A DNA stretch of 64,000 nucleotides from Acestrorhynchus altus (lineage: Eukaryota > Chordata > Actinopteri > Characiformes > Acestrorhynchidae), in NCBI GenBank assembly GCA_034509495.1, contig CM067515.1:18201046-18265045 (forward strand), written 5' to 3'. Under the pieces are notes generated by a model. The model was not told the DNA's origin, ran no database searches, and was given only the letters and a program-made list of their open reading frames with translations. Position 1 is the first letter of the stretch. Every line of letters begins with the position of its first letter. The position numbers and the translations under genes are program-made. This document shows positions 1-11,000 of this stretch, one piece after another.

Positions 1-102
1 GTTCCTGAAGCGGTTCTCCAGTGTGTGGAACCAAACCTTGGCCTGATTGTAAACCTGATCATACAGGTCCTGCAGACGATCCAGTTCATCCTCATCCACT
101 AC
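1..102 (-). CDS. lonrf1: lonrf exon 11 (LON N-domain, cut by window edge)
   Basis: The exon starts after acceptor TGTACAG with VVDEDELDRLQDLYDQVYNQ and continues to WFHTLENRFR at the edge. This is the helical C-terminal part of the LON N-domain. A (TG)n array on the coding strand (plus-strand CA at 107-135) sits directly upstream of the acceptor. Confidence 0.9.
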
Positions 103-3100
103 CTGTACACACAAACACACACACACACACACACTTGTCCACACTACTCATACTAATCCAAATCCAAACCATACCAAACCTGACTCTACAAAGTCCACAA
201 ATTAACTTTAACCACATAAATCTTAATCCTATCCTGTCTTGAGTGATGGACTGTAATTGTAATAATATAATATGCTAATTTACACCATTTTCCCCATTAT
301 CACTTCATGTCATAGTGTGCTGGGCTGTGGGTCTCACCCGCTGGTCCTGTAGGTACTCTATGTTGGCTGTGCAGTACCCGTCCCTCATGCTGCGGCTCAG
401 AACCCGGAACCTCTTACCCCCTACAGTATCCACTACAGACCGGCCATCTGGCAGGAAGTGGACGCTCCGAATGTGGAGCATACAGCCATGATCTGCGAAT
501 CTGTGGAGGAATAACAAAAACCTTTAAAAAACTGAAAAAAGAGGCACAGGTTAAAGGCTCCAGTTTAAACTGCTGTAGGATGAATGGGTGGAGCTACAAT
601 ACTGTATGCTGATTAAACAAGGTTAAACTGTTGTAGGCTGAAGTAGCAGATCTAAATTGCTGTATGCTGAATGGTCACTGCTAAACATCAGTAAGATGAT
701 TGGGGCTGGTCCAAACTATTGTGGGATAAAAGGTGGGGGCTAAAGTGCCATAGGTTTAATGGGAGGGGCTAAACTGCTGTAGGCTGAGTGGGTGGGGCTT
801 GCAACAAAGCAGGATGTCCCCAAATGTAGGTAGTGTATAAACACATACATACACACATACAGTTGTGCACAAAAGTTTACAAACCCAAAAAAAAAAAATT
901 GAAAAAAGTTTGTGTGTTTTATCATTCATATTCTGTGAAAAATTTTGATTTTTTTTTTTTTCCACAGAATATGAATGATAAAACACAAAAACTTTTTTCC
1001 CCACTCATGGTTAGTGGTTGGGTGAAGCCATTTATTGTCAAACAACTATGTTTTTCCTTTTTAAATTATAATGACAACAAAAAAATCCAAATGACCCTAA
1101 TCAAAAGTTTACATACCCCAGTTCTTAATACCTGTACATAATGTAATGCCCCCTCTCACATAAATGACAACTTGAAGTATTTTGTGGTAGTTGTGGATGA
1201 GGCTCTTCATTTTCTCAGATGGTTAATCTGCCCATTCTTCTTGAAAAAAGTCTCCAGTTCCTGTAAATTCCTGGTCTGTCTTGCATGAACTGCACGAATG
1301 AGATTTTCCCAGAGTGGCTCAATGATATTGAGGTCAGGAGACTGTGATGGCCATGCTTTACAGTAGGAATGGTGTTCCTTTCATCATAGGCCTTGTTGAC
1401 ACCTCTCCAAATGTAACGTTTATAGTTGTGGCCAAAAAGTTCGATTTTGGTCTCATCAGTCCAAAATAGCTTGTTCCAGAACTTTTGAGGTTTGTCTCTG
1501 TGCTGTTATTGTAGTTGAGGTACTTTGTGGCATTTGCGCAGTAATGCTTTCTCCTGGCAACTCAACCATGCAGCCCATTTTAATTCAAGTGCCTCCTTAT
1601 TGTGCATCTTGAAACAACCACACCGCTAGTTTTCAGAGAGTCCTGTATTTCAGCTGATGTTATTTGTGGGTCTTTCTTTGCACCCTGAAAATTTTTTCTG
1701 GCAGTTGTGGCTGAAATTTTTGTTTGGTTTTTACAGAGTCCCTGATTTTCCATTTGTTAATCACAGTTTTAACACTGCTGACTGGCATTATCAATTTCTT
1801 GGATATATATATTTTTTATCCCTTTCCTGTTTTATACAGTTCAACTACCTATTCCCATAGATCCGTTGGCAATTCTTTTGCTTTCCCCATGACTCACAAT
1901 CCAGAAATGTCAGTGGCTGGATGAAAGGAGCAAGAGTTTGTCTGGATACCAGAAACTCACTCAGCTTTTATGCACACACAATTATTACAAACAAACAGGT
2001 CACAGGTGAGGCTGTTACCTTTAGCAGCCATTCAAACCCATTTGTGTCAACTTCTGTGCATGTTATAAGGCCACAATCACCAGGGTATGTACATTTTTGA
2101 TCAGGGTCACTTGGATATTTTTGTTTGTCATTATGATTTAACAAGAGAAAACACAGTCATTTTACAATAAATGGCTTCACCCAACCTCTAACCATGAGTG
2201 GAAAAAAGGTATCATTCATATTCGCAGAAAACGGCCAAGAAAGCAAAAATTCTGCTGGGGTATGTAAACGTTTGTGCAAAACTGTACATACCTACATACC
2301 TACATACCTACATACCTACATACCTACATACCTACCTACATACATACATACCTACATACATACATACCTACCTACATACATACCTACATACCTACATACA
2401 TACATACATACATACATACATACATACACTCACCCTTTGTGGGCATCATTGATGCACATGCCAAACTGGCGTGTTCCTGTGTCCATGCAGCGGCGGATCA
2501 TGAGACGGTAGCGTGGCTCAAATACATGCAGTGGGCAAGGCACAGTGGGGTAGGCCATAGTGCACACAAAGATGGGAACATTCTTCTGCAGACTGGAAGA
2601 GAAACAGACACACAACATCTCTGCAATAAAAGTCACAATCCATAAAAGGCTGAATGGGCATGGCTGCTTTAACCTAAAGAGGTGGCTTTTGTAACAGTAA
2701 TGCAATAAGACATTATTGGACAAACTATCACTTTAAAGTGCAAGTAATCTCCAAATACATATATATTCTCCAATAAAACAGATTCTGATAAACAATTTTA
2801 ACAAAATTTTAACAATCAATCATGGCATCATGGTGATGTATCATGCAGAAAAGATTCTGAATAGCTTAGTACCCATTACATTTGTGAAACTAAACAAACA
2901 GTTGGCCAGTCAGGACTGTTCAGTGGAGTGTGTGTGTGTGTGTGTGTCTGTTTGCTTACTCTGACAACTCTTTAGTTTCCTCAGTATGAATTTTTTGCCT
3001 CCCAGTGTGTTCTTCAGACAGGTACTGCTTAATGATGTCATCCAGAATCTGCGTAATAGAATATTTCCTAGAGGCAAGGTACTGCAGAGAGAGAAATTTT

Positions 3101-4647
3101 AAACAGATTTTCAATTTAAACATAAAGATAACATTATCAAATAAAACTAAAAGCATTTATTCTTTATGTAGGTTAATAGAAAAATTAATATAAAAGTAAT
3201 AATTTACTTAAAAAATCTAATTTCCAAGTCTGAAATTAGTTTAATTTTTGACTTGAATGACAAGGCTAATGTTGCAAACTATGGCTATAACAAATTACTA
3301 TTTTTAATTATTATTTAAACATTGAAATGAATAATCAATTATTCTGATGTTTTACTCAGTTACCAAGTAAATGTTGCTATCACATTTAGCTTGATATTAG
3401 CTTGTTGTTAAAACAGAACATAATACTCCAATGTTTATATCCAATGTTTTGTTTTGTCAAAACTTAAAAAACTAAGGCAAAGAAACTGCAATAAAATAAC
3501 AAAACTGAATAATTTTCTAATGTTTTTAGACAGTAGTTTTAGCTTTCACTCTGGGTTTTTTCTGTTACTGTTATGTTTCTATTAGAATGAATACTGCAAT
3601 TTTAATATTTCATGAGTATATTCTATTTGAGGAGATAACTTATTTGAAATGTATGACTGTATAACCAAAATATTACCCCTGATCTATGACAGTTCAGTGC
3701 ATATACACATACTGTTATGTCCCTAATCTAAAGTACTTTAAGGAAATGTGGAAGTGTCTAGCAGTTGAGTTCTCACCATTTTGAGGCTCTCTTTACAGAG
3801 TGGGCACTGTGGGCTGTGGTCCAGACAGCGCTCCAGACAGTTCTTACAGAACGTGTGTCCACAGGGGGTTGTCACAGGCTCATAGAACAGTCTACAACCA
3901 AGATAACACAGTGTGCAATAATGATTCGATCTGCTTCAAGGTCTCAGTGCCAGATATCACAGGACACCTTCAGAGGCTTAGTGGAGTCCATGCCTTTGAA
4001 AGCAGAGATTTGTCTGCACATAAAGTAGCTCCACAATATTAGGTGGTTTTAATGTTATGGCTGGTATATATATGGTCAGGGCTGCCAACGTTTTGGGGGT
4101 GAGGGACCACATCTAGCTTAGGACATGTTTTCACCTGGTTAATCAGCCTTTCAACTACCTTGAAAGGCTGAAAAAGAAATCCTTAGTATTTTAAGTTTAA
4201 AGTTCAACTGTTTTCAACTTTTGCGCAACATGCATTGGCTCAGCCGCCACATGGCCAATAGGAAAGCAGATACAGAGAGCTAAAAAAGAGCACCTCTCTC
4301 TTTTACACTCTACCAGCAAGTGGCACACATACCATAAGTAAGTGTGGACAGCAGCTCAGGGGGAAGCACAGTGCATACTGTGTTCATTGTGAGGACAGCT
4401 TAACTTTTCCTTCAACAAACCCCACCCCACCCCACCAAACACCAAACAGCACTGCTTGTGGCAGTGTCTGAGAGAAGTAGAGAGGCTAGCTGAGCTGAAC
4501 ATGTTCAGAAGGCACTGGTGCCAGTTTAGTCTGGAACAAGCAATGAGGGGTAAATGAGGGGTACATTACATATGTGACAAATGGGAAGTGTGAGAGAGTG
4601 AGATTAGAACTAATAAGAGTCTAACAGCCAATACATGAGAGTTACCA

Positions 4648-4710
<63 letters not shown>

Positions 4711-7700
4711 GTACCTCATACACAGTGGGCATTCAAAATCATTGGGGTCCAGTGGGTCTCTTGGGAGCGTCAGGCACAGTTCAGTTTCCTCAGTGACCAA
4801 TGGGGCTGCTGAGGTGGATGCAGTGGCTACAGAACAGATAGAAAGGAAAGAGGATCTCTAAATGTAGGGCAGTAATAATCCAGACTAAATAATAATATAT
4901 ATCTGAATACATCCATAGTTATGTTTCTCTTTGTTGTGGTTCGAATGCACCGATTTCCATGATTTCAGAACACCCATTAACAAACACTGATTTCCATGGT
5001 TATGCAACACCCATTTACAGTTGATATCCTTGGTTACACTGCATCCATTCTCATCGATACATTACGCCCCTTTCCCATAACTACATATGCATTTTTGTTT
5101 AAGTTATACTTATATCCATGGTTACACTACATCCATTTTCAACGATTAGAGAAAAAGTAAAATTCAATACAACAGAATGAATAAAGAAAAAAATTGTTTT
5201 TGCCATTTCAGTTTTTTCAACTTCAGAAGTGAAACTGTGTGATGAATTGTCTTTACGGAAAGTTTAGACCTCATATCCATTTCCATGATTATGCTACACA
5301 CATTTTCATAAAAATGAGACTGACCTCCTTGTTTTTTGTGTTTGCTGCTGTGTAGGTTGACCACACCAGGCCCTGCCTCTGAGCCAGACAGTTTCCTCTT
5401 CAGCAATGCCCCTTTTTCCTGATCACCCAACTGGGGGGCAGAGCATACTCTCTTTAACCCCTCCTCCCTTGCCCCGTCTGTTGGATGAACGCGCAGAGAG
5501 CGAGCTCGACTTAAACCTGATCGCTCCAAACTCTCTGACCAGCTGACCTTCTCACCAGAAGAGAGCTGAGGAAACAGAAGAGCTTCTGTTAACTCTGAGA
5601 AGTCTCAGTGACAACCAGCCATAATAAATGAATGCTATACTATTGTGTATTTACCTCACTGGGTTCTGATGGACAATCAATGGAAGCAGATTGAGAGTTA
5701 GTGTCCAGGTGTGTGTCCGGCAGTGTAGCTTTACTGCACAGGTGAGATGAGGGCTTGTAGGCAGTTTCCCTCAGACTGGCCTGCATGCTCTCACACGCTG
5801 GGGACAGCAGGTCATGCAGGATCTGGGGGGGAGGTTAGTTAGTTTGTCAGCAGACTTTATTCTGCCTAATAAGCTATGTGTTCCACATAAAATTAGATCA
5901 AAGCAGGGTGAAAAGAGCACACTCACAAATGCACACAGTGTCACATGGCTTCAGCCACAAGTACCCATCTTCTTTCATTATGTCTCAACTCTATTCACTC
6001 TTCACTAATTGCACAGTATGACAGATACTACCACAATGCACAGAAAATCCAATGTAATTTTAGGCCTAAATGTAAAAATTTTTTAATACACTAATAGTCA
6101 AAAAAACTGTACCCAGAAAGAAGTGTGAAAATCCAGTGTGATTCAGATGGAAAATATATGTGTGTTGGAATAGCGCAAACAAATGGGTTGGTCATCTTAA
6201 AAGTGTGATTCATCACTGATGGTCCACTGCCATTTTGAGTGACTCCATGACAGACTGGCATGACACCACTACAGTCTTTCGGGAAGTTGACATGGTGTTA
6301 AGGGCAGTTTTCGTAGTGGTCTGCATGCCTGTGTTACCGCATTATGTAGCCCTCTGCCAACAGGATGATTCATGAACATATCACTGCTCACTGAATGTCT
6401 GCAATTGTGGCAGCTTGATCACTCTGCGCATACTGGAAAATGTCATTTCTCTCTCTATGTGGTTTGCAAGTGTAATTTAATCAAGCTTACTTTTTGTTTC
6501 TATCTTTTACAATTTCATATAGAAAACAATATAAATAGTGTGAAGTCTGAAAAGTCTGGGCATCCTGTACGGGCAGTATTATCCTCTTTGGCCATTATCA
6601 CAGATTAGAAACACTTCCTCTAGCATCTTAAAATATTCTTCTTGTTAGAGGATTTTAAGCTATTCTTCCAGGAAAGGCTTCTAGTTCTGAGAGATTATGG
6701 GTTGTCTTGCTGCTCTGCTCTTTTGAGATATATCCATGATGTATAGGTTATGGAACTGTGAGAACCTTAAGCTTGTTGATACTGAAGTAATCCACTGTGG
6801 ATTTTGATATGGATTTGGACTCATTATCCTATTGTAGAACCGCTTCAGATTTTTACAGACATTGTGATGTTTCCAAAACTGGCTGGTATTGAATTGAACC
6901 CATTATTTGCTTGGCCAATAAAATTAAATTTACTAAAAATTTAATTTACTAAATTTTTAGTAATTTACTAAAAAATTTACTAAAAGTAAATTAAAGTTTA
7001 CTGTTGACTTGTTTTCAAAATGTGCCAGGCTTGTTTATTTGAAACAGAGTCTTTTTAATCTTCCTGAAGATCTGTATAGTCAATCACAAGCTTACTAGAT
7101 AACCTTTTCAGTAGTCATTTTTCTGGCTCTTCCAGAACTCAACTTCTTCCATTCCTGTTAACTGCCATTTTTAAATTACTTCATAAACTGAGGAAACCTG
7201 AGAATACTTTGCTATCTATTGTATTCTGTTGTTTTGTAGGCATCAGTTATTTTAATTATCAGAGAGCTATACAGTTGCTTAATTAATTAAACCTGAAGTC
7301 TTGGGCTATTTATATTTTTTTATATTTACACCCAACATCATTTTCCAGTCCAGACACCAAACTGCAAACACAAAACTCTAGAAAACCAGGTCTATAGTGA
7401 ACACAGCAAAAGCAGTTTCAAAGTGGGGTGTAAAACATTCATAAACTAAACAAGCTAACTGTTCAGATTGAGTGTATCTATAACAGTAATGAGTGAAAGT
7501 GTAGAAAAACAGCATTCACATGATGACAGCAGACAAAATCACAGCTTCAACCAGGTCACCCAGTATTCTCCATTACATCACATGTAGTTGAGCAATAAAG
7601 ACATGTTTGTTGCCTAAATTGTTTGCTTATTTGGTGCATCCATAGATCATGGTCAGTAACCTCCATCCTTAATCTTTAAGACGTCACCCCACCTCAACCG

Positions 7701-7931
7701 AAAAATACTGGATGAAACACCATCATGTACTATCAGAACTAGAACAGTTTGTCAGGAGCTTCAGAGTCGCAGCAAAACATAAAACTCCTCATGAACAGAG
7801 AATCATACCTTTTCCACCTCCTCTTTGGCCTGCTGGAAGTTCTCGTCCACAGCAAGGCACTGCAGGAAAAGCTGCAGAGATTCATCCACTCGACCCATCT
7901 CCTGCAACACCTTTGCCTTACAGAAATAACC

Positions 7932-7990
<59 letters not shown>

Positions 7991-9147
7991 CACACAGGGT
8001 TGAGATTTGTCCAACCTTAAGAGTACTGACACATATTATACAGTGTCAGTCAAAATAGAACAAAAAAACAACATTATGACAGTCAAAACAGAACATATAC
8101 ACCAATCAGCCAAAACATGACTAATATTGTGTAGTTGCCCCTTAGACAACATAGTCAATATTCTACAGTGAAATACAACAGCAACACTGTAATTAATTGA
8201 TGTATAATGTGCATTAGCTTGTCATTTCCTACTATGTAAAACAGTCTGTCAATCAATACATTTATCAAACTCACCTCTACTGATGGAGAAGTGCTCAAAC
8301 ACACATCCCAATCATCCAGTGCCTGAGAATAGAGTTGTAGATTTTGATACACCTTCGCTCGACACACTCGCAGCCTCACATTACTGGGGTCTAGAATAAA
8401 GAGAGAGTGACAGTTTATATTACTTTATAGTACTACTACTACTACTAATACTAACTCTAATAATAATAAATGACTAACAGTAAGACATAATAAAGATTAT
8501 GTTTATAATATGTTAATAATAATGTTAATAATATTACTAATAATATTACTTATGCAAATATTATTTACTACTAATAATATTTATAAATACTAAATATACT
8601 GTTTTTACAATATTGTATGGTTAATTATATGTGTACATAATAAGTGACACTGTATGTCCCAATATTTGTGGACACACCTTCTAAAGCTGGATTCAGCTGC
8701 TGTAAGTTGCACAGATGTGCAAATGCATGCACATACAGCTTATCTATTCCCCGTAGAGAAGTACTACCAATAGAATAGGACTTTCTGGAGGAGCTAAAGA
8801 TTAAGCTAATGCCAGACATGGGCTAGAGACGTATTAAGTCCCACAGCATTTAGCTATGGAGCAGTGGAACTATGCTCTCTGGAATGTTGGTGCTATATTC
8901 AATGCTTCTGGGGTGAATTAAAGCATCCAACATTCTGACCTCACTAACTTTATTGCCGCTGAATGCAATCAAATTTTCACAGCAATGTTCCAAAATCTAG
9001 CAGAAATCCGCGCGCGTGTGTGTGTGTGTGTGTGCGTGCGCGCAGTGAGGAGGAGAGGGAGTGAGTTGGCAAGCTGCAGGTTCAGTGTGTCCTTATTTGC
9101 CCTCTGTCTTAGAAACAGAGCTGAGAGGAGTCAACCTTCAGACTTCT

Positions 9148-9186
<39 letters not shown>

Positions 9187-10787
9187 GTACTGAGTCAATT
9201 TTTAGATGAGCTACAATTTGAAATGATAATGACAGCTTTGTCAAAATGACAACAATAAAATGTAAACTCATAAGATATTATAAAGTAATGATGAGATATG
9301 TGAGTCTGTGGTTCAGGCTGGACCTTATGACCTCCTTCCCTGCATAAGTGTTTGTGGGGTGTTATATATCTCCTGCCTTACATTATCTTATTCACACTCC
9401 ACATACCAGCACCATACACAAAGGTTTCTAATAAAGTGGGCAGTGAAGAAGTACAAGTATATGCTTCAAATAAACTGTTCGTTGAGTGGAAGCAGGGAAT
9501 TTCTAACAAAGTGACCATTGAGTAGAATCACAAAACAGGTGTTTCCAATAAAGTGACCAATAAAAAAAAAGCACAAGTTAGGTGTTTCCAATAAAGTGGC
9601 CATTGAGTAGAATCCCAAAACAGGCATTTCCAATAAAGTGGCCATTGAGTGGGATCACAAGGTAGTTGTTTCTAGTAGTTAGATGTTTCTAATAAAGTGG
9701 CTTGTAAGTTTTAAAAGGACTGTGCTTCTAATAAAGTGGAAAGTGAGTGCATATATTTCAGTAATGTCAGGACACATGGAAAACTAAAAATATATGTATA
9801 TAAGTAACCAGGTGAACATGTGTCCCTGCGGTTATAAGGCTGTGATTTCCTTCTTATCGTAAACAAACAATTCTCTTTCTGTCACATTACAAAACTAAAG
9901 CATCACCTTACACAACCTTCACTTCTCCGCGCATGCGCGTCAGCGCGCGTTTCGTAAGACTAATGGGCGGAGTCACGTCAATCCGGGAATGGAGTGGGCG
10001 GGGCAGTTCCTGAGAAATGTTGGTCAGTAGAACTCGGGCAATGTGAATTAATTATGGACTGGTCCAGCGTGGTAAAGCCCGAACTCGGGGGTTTCTCGAC
10101 TCGTGTCAGCACAAGAGGACTAAAGAGGTGTTTATGGCCAATGTAAGACTGAGATCAAGGGAAAACAAACCCACCGCTCTGTAAAAGCTCACTGGCCAGC
10201 GCTGCTGCTTCGTCCCAGTGTTTCCTCCTTAGCAGCCGCTCAGCTTCTCCGACCCTCTTGGCTTTCCTCACCTGTTCCGGAAACCACTTCTCCAGAAGGG
10301 CACACAGAACCACATTGGGTTTGGGTTCCCCAGAAGTCAGGTCCATGTCTTCTCCGCACGCCCGGCACCGGGGTAACAGTGTCCGGTGTAAACAGCCCCT
10401 GCAATACGAGTGTCCACACGCTACGGTCACAGGCTCCCCTAAGAACCTGTGGCAGCCGGGACAGTCAAACATACAGCCCGAGGACCTGTCCGGGCCGCTG
10501 CGGGTCAGCAGTGTCGCTCCGGGCTGTCCGCTGTTCCCCTGCTTATAGTTCCGGAGGATACAGTCCAGCAGTCTGCCCAGCTGTCCCGGCCGCGCGGAGT
10601 CGTGTTTCAGCGCCGAGCAGAACATGTTTATCGCCTCTTTAAGTCGGTTTTGAGACGCCAGCGCGTCCGCCTTGCGCAGAATAACAGCGCGCGGGTCCAC
10701 GCGGGAGTCCTCGTCCCACTCGACCTCTCCCTGCCCCGCTATGAAGAAGCCCGCCGCCCGCGCTCCGCTGGGCTTGTCCACAGACAT
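1..10787 (-). CDS. lonrf1: LONRF-family protein (TPR, two RINGs, LON N-domain), partial, 11 exons
   Basis: Gene-level entry, read right to left; the 3' end is outside the window. Eleven exons splice in frame with GT-AG junctions to 678 codons. Domain order: a TPR-like helix pair (about residues 30-64), RING 1 with ligands C109, C112, C124, H126, C129, C132, C141 and C144, TPR segments in exons 2-3, a low-complexity linker in exons 4-5, RING 2 in exons 6-7 and the start of a LON substrate-binding domain in exons 9-11. LONRF proteins are cytoplasmic RING E3 ligase candidates whose LON domain is thought to recognise substrates; there is no Lon protease domain. Human LONRF1 is about 770 aa, so roughly 100 aa should lie beyond the edge. 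The exon 3-4 junction region resembles LONRF1 best, but lonrf1, its teleost duplicate and lonrf3 are hard to separate, so the symbol is provisional. Confidence 0.9.
338..500 (-). CDS. lonrf1: lonrf exon 10 (LON N-domain)
   Basis: This 163-nt exon continues the LON domain: GCMLHIRSVHFLPDGRSVVD, then KRFRVLSR, GYCTANIEYL. The acceptor is CCTCCACAG; the donor is CGG|GTGAGA (phase 0). Confidence 0.95.
842..2285 (-). mobile_element. Degenerate Tc1-like transposon in lonrf intron 9
   Basis: Long inverted ends (about 855-1100 and about 2090-2285) share the ACCATGAGTGG and GGCTTCACCCAACC motifs and a GTTTACATACCCC-type inner repeat. The interior, read on the minus strand, is transposase-like, including a WPSQSPDLN-type segment near 1330. 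Numerous stops and indels make it inactive. Confidence 0.75.
2284..2428 (+). repeat. (TACA/TACC)n tetranucleotide array
   Basis: About 145 bp of interleaved CATA and CCTA units. It lies between the right end of the Tc1-like element and the donor of lonrf exon 9. Confidence 0.95.
2434..2592 (-). CDS. lonrf1: lonrf exon 9 (start of LON N-domain)
   Basis: This 159-nt exon encodes NVPIFVCTMAYPTVPCPLHV and FEPRYRLMIRRCMDTG, the hallmark opening of the LON substrate-binding domain. The donor GTGAGT is followed at once by the (TGTA)n array seen on the plus strand at 2284-2428. Confidence 0.95.
2960..3081 (-). CDS. lonrf1: lonrf exon 8
   Basis: This 122-nt exon begins YLASRKYSITQILDDII and ends in a charged EETKELSE helix joining RING 2 to the LON domain. 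The acceptor is CTCTCTGCAG. The donor GTAAGC is followed by a short (CA)n on the coding strand. Phase 0 in, 2 out. Confidence 0.92.
3777..3891 (-). CDS. lonrf1: lonrf exon 7 (rest of RING 2)
   Basis: This 115-nt exon encodes LFYEPVTTPCGHTFCKNCL and then QCPLCK, which supply the remaining six RING ligands. All eight zinc ligands are intact across exons 6-7, so a functional RING is expected. The donor is ATG|GTGAGA, phase 0. Confidence 0.95.
3905..4075 (+). repeat. Dispersed repeat 3' end in lonrf intron 6
   Basis: The segment ends with ACACCTTCAGAGGCTTAGTG, TGGAGTCCATGCC and then AATATTAGGTGGTTTTAATG. This terminal motif is found on several fish transposon relics, and a related start (TATACACCAATCAGCCA) is at 8098-8150. 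There is no coding content. Confidence 0.5.
4651..4704 (+). repeat. (TG)27 microsatellite
   Basis: Uninterrupted TG dinucleotides adjacent to the lonrf exon 6 donor. It reads as (CA)n in the lonrf pre-mRNA. Confidence 0.97.
4715..4826 (-). CDS. lonrf1: lonrf exon 6 (start of RING 2)
   Basis: This 112-nt exon ends with DFECPLCMR, the first zinc-ligand pair of RING 2, so an intron splits the RING. The acceptor is TTCTGTAG; the donor is GTACTA, followed within about 10 nt by a (CA)27 array on the coding strand (4651-4704). Confidence 0.92.
4920..5300 (+). repeat. Degenerate tandem repeat in lonrf intron 5
   Basis: Six or so diverged copies of a unit resembling TTCCATGGTTATGCTACA followed by CCCATTTTCA. 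The copies are irregularly spaced, which suggests an old minisatellite. Confidence 0.5.
5325..5565 (-). CDS. lonrf1: lonrf exon 5 (basic linker)
   Basis: This 241-nt exon (phase 0 in, 1 out) runs from acceptor TTTCCTCAG to donor GTCAGT. It encodes a charged, Ser/Arg/Lys-rich linker that includes RKLSGSE and a basic SSKHKKQ stretch, which could act as a nuclear or phospho-regulated region. No domain is recognised. Confidence 0.87.
5655..5822 (-). CDS. lonrf1: lonrf exon 4 (linker)
   Basis: This 168-nt, phase 0-0 exon starts with ILHDLLSPACESMQ, which continues the helix begun in exon 3, and then runs into a Ser/Thr-rich linker. The acceptor is a run of seven C followed by AG; the donor is GTAAAT. 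The linker between TPRs and RING 2 is poorly conserved in the family. Confidence 0.88.
5823..7808. other. lonrf intron 3: no gene, transposon relic
   Basis: No exon is seen. About 6600-7320 resembles an antisense transposase relic of a widespread fish Tc1-like family: a GGCTCTTCCAGAACTCAACT segment followed by GTTAACTGCCATTTTTAAAT and a CATCAGTTATTTTAATTATC motif. The rest is AT-rich and featureless. Confidence 0.5.
7809..7931 (-). CDS. lonrf1: lonrf exon 3 (TPR)
   Basis: This 123-nt, phase 0-0 exon encodes GYFCKAKVL... through LFLQCLAVDENF, a TPR typical of LONRF. The acceptor CTCTCAG is the end of a 53-bp (CT)n array on the coding strand (7934-7986), so the microsatellite serves as the polypyrimidine tract. 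The donor is GTATGA. Confidence 0.92.
7934..7986 (+). repeat. (GA)n microsatellite
   Basis: 53 bp of GA. On the lonrf strand it is a (CT)n tract ending at the exon 3 acceptor. Confidence 0.97.
8275..8390 (-). CDS. lonrf1: lonrf exon 2 (TPR)
   Basis: This 116-nt exon lies between acceptor TTATTCTAG and donor GTGAGT. It completes a split Asp codon and encodes a TPR-type helix pair (RAKVYQNLQLYSQALDDWD). It ends in phase 0, matching exon 3. Confidence 0.92.
8645..9000 (+). mobile_element. Tc1-like deletion derivative in lonrf intron 1
   Basis: Starts with TGTCCCAATATTTGTGGACA, continues with AGAAGTACTACCAATAGAAT and ends with a CCTCACTAAC ... CAGCAATGTTCCAAAATCTA tail. In full-length fish copies these blocks flank a transposase gene, so the interior has been lost. 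Confidence 0.6.
9009..9182 (+). repeat. (GT)n and (CA)n arrays
   Basis: A GT array at about 9012-9034 and a CA array at about 9149-9181 are separated by about 115 bp of ordinary sequence. The two arrays are complementary in sense and could pair as a hairpin. Confidence 0.9.
9420..9750 (+). repeat. Degenerate tandem repeat with AATAAAGTG core
   Basis: Six copies of a core close to TTTCTAATAAAGTGGCCATT (near 9430, 9548, 9590, 9632, 9690 and 9728) plus one AACAAAGTG variant. Copies are spaced irregularly inside lonrf intron 1. Confidence 0.75.
9925..10140. promoter_or_regulatory. NRF1/GC-box cluster in lonrf intron 1
   Basis: This CpG-rich segment just downstream of lonrf exon 1 has an NRF1-like palindrome CGCGCATGCGCG at 9928-9939, a CRE/E-box-like TCACGTCA at 9973-9980 and a GC box GTGGGCGGGGC at 9994-10004. 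It looks like part of the promoter CpG island or an alternative promoter. Confidence 0.4.
10175..10787 (-). CDS. lonrf1: lonrf exon 1 (start codon, TPR, RING 1)
   Basis: The first exon encodes about 204 residues from ATG at 10785-10787. It has an acidic N-terminus, a TPR-like helix pair, and a complete C3HC4 RING with the CGHSYC core at residues 124-129. A helical region ends in ELLQS. The donor reads AGCG|GTGGGT and leaves phase 1. The exon lies in a CpG-rich block, as expected for a first exon. No upstream in-frame ATG with coding character was seen. Confidence 0.93.
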
Positions 10788-11000
10788 ACTGGAGCGCCCA
10801 AACCTTACTGTTACTGCTGCTATTTAAGACACGCAAATAACTGTCAGTATAGCAGCCATCCTGTCCGACTTGGAGAAAAGCTAGTGGACGCGAGTTACAT
10901 AAAAACGCGGTCACGTGAGGGCAGATTCCTGCGTTCCTATTGGTCAGAATGCGGCGGTTATAAAACGTGCGCTCGGTGAGTTTTGTAACTCTGAAAACGA
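10788..11000 (-). promoter_or_regulatory. CpG-rich promoter region of lonrf
   Basis: The block directly upstream of the lonrf ATG is CpG-rich. It contains an E-box GTCACGTGA at 10910-10918 (USF/TFE-type), an inverted CCAAT box at 10939-10943 and a plus-oriented TATAAAA at 10959-10965. The TATA lies upstream of the CCAAT box when read on the lonrf strand, so it may drive a divergent transcript instead. The lonrf start site itself is not defined. Confidence 0.5.

Noticed and set aside
2194..2645. Plus-strand open frames rich in Tyr-Ile-Pro-Thr and His
   Set aside because: They are translations of the TACA/TACC tetranucleotide array and the antisense of lonrf exon 9.
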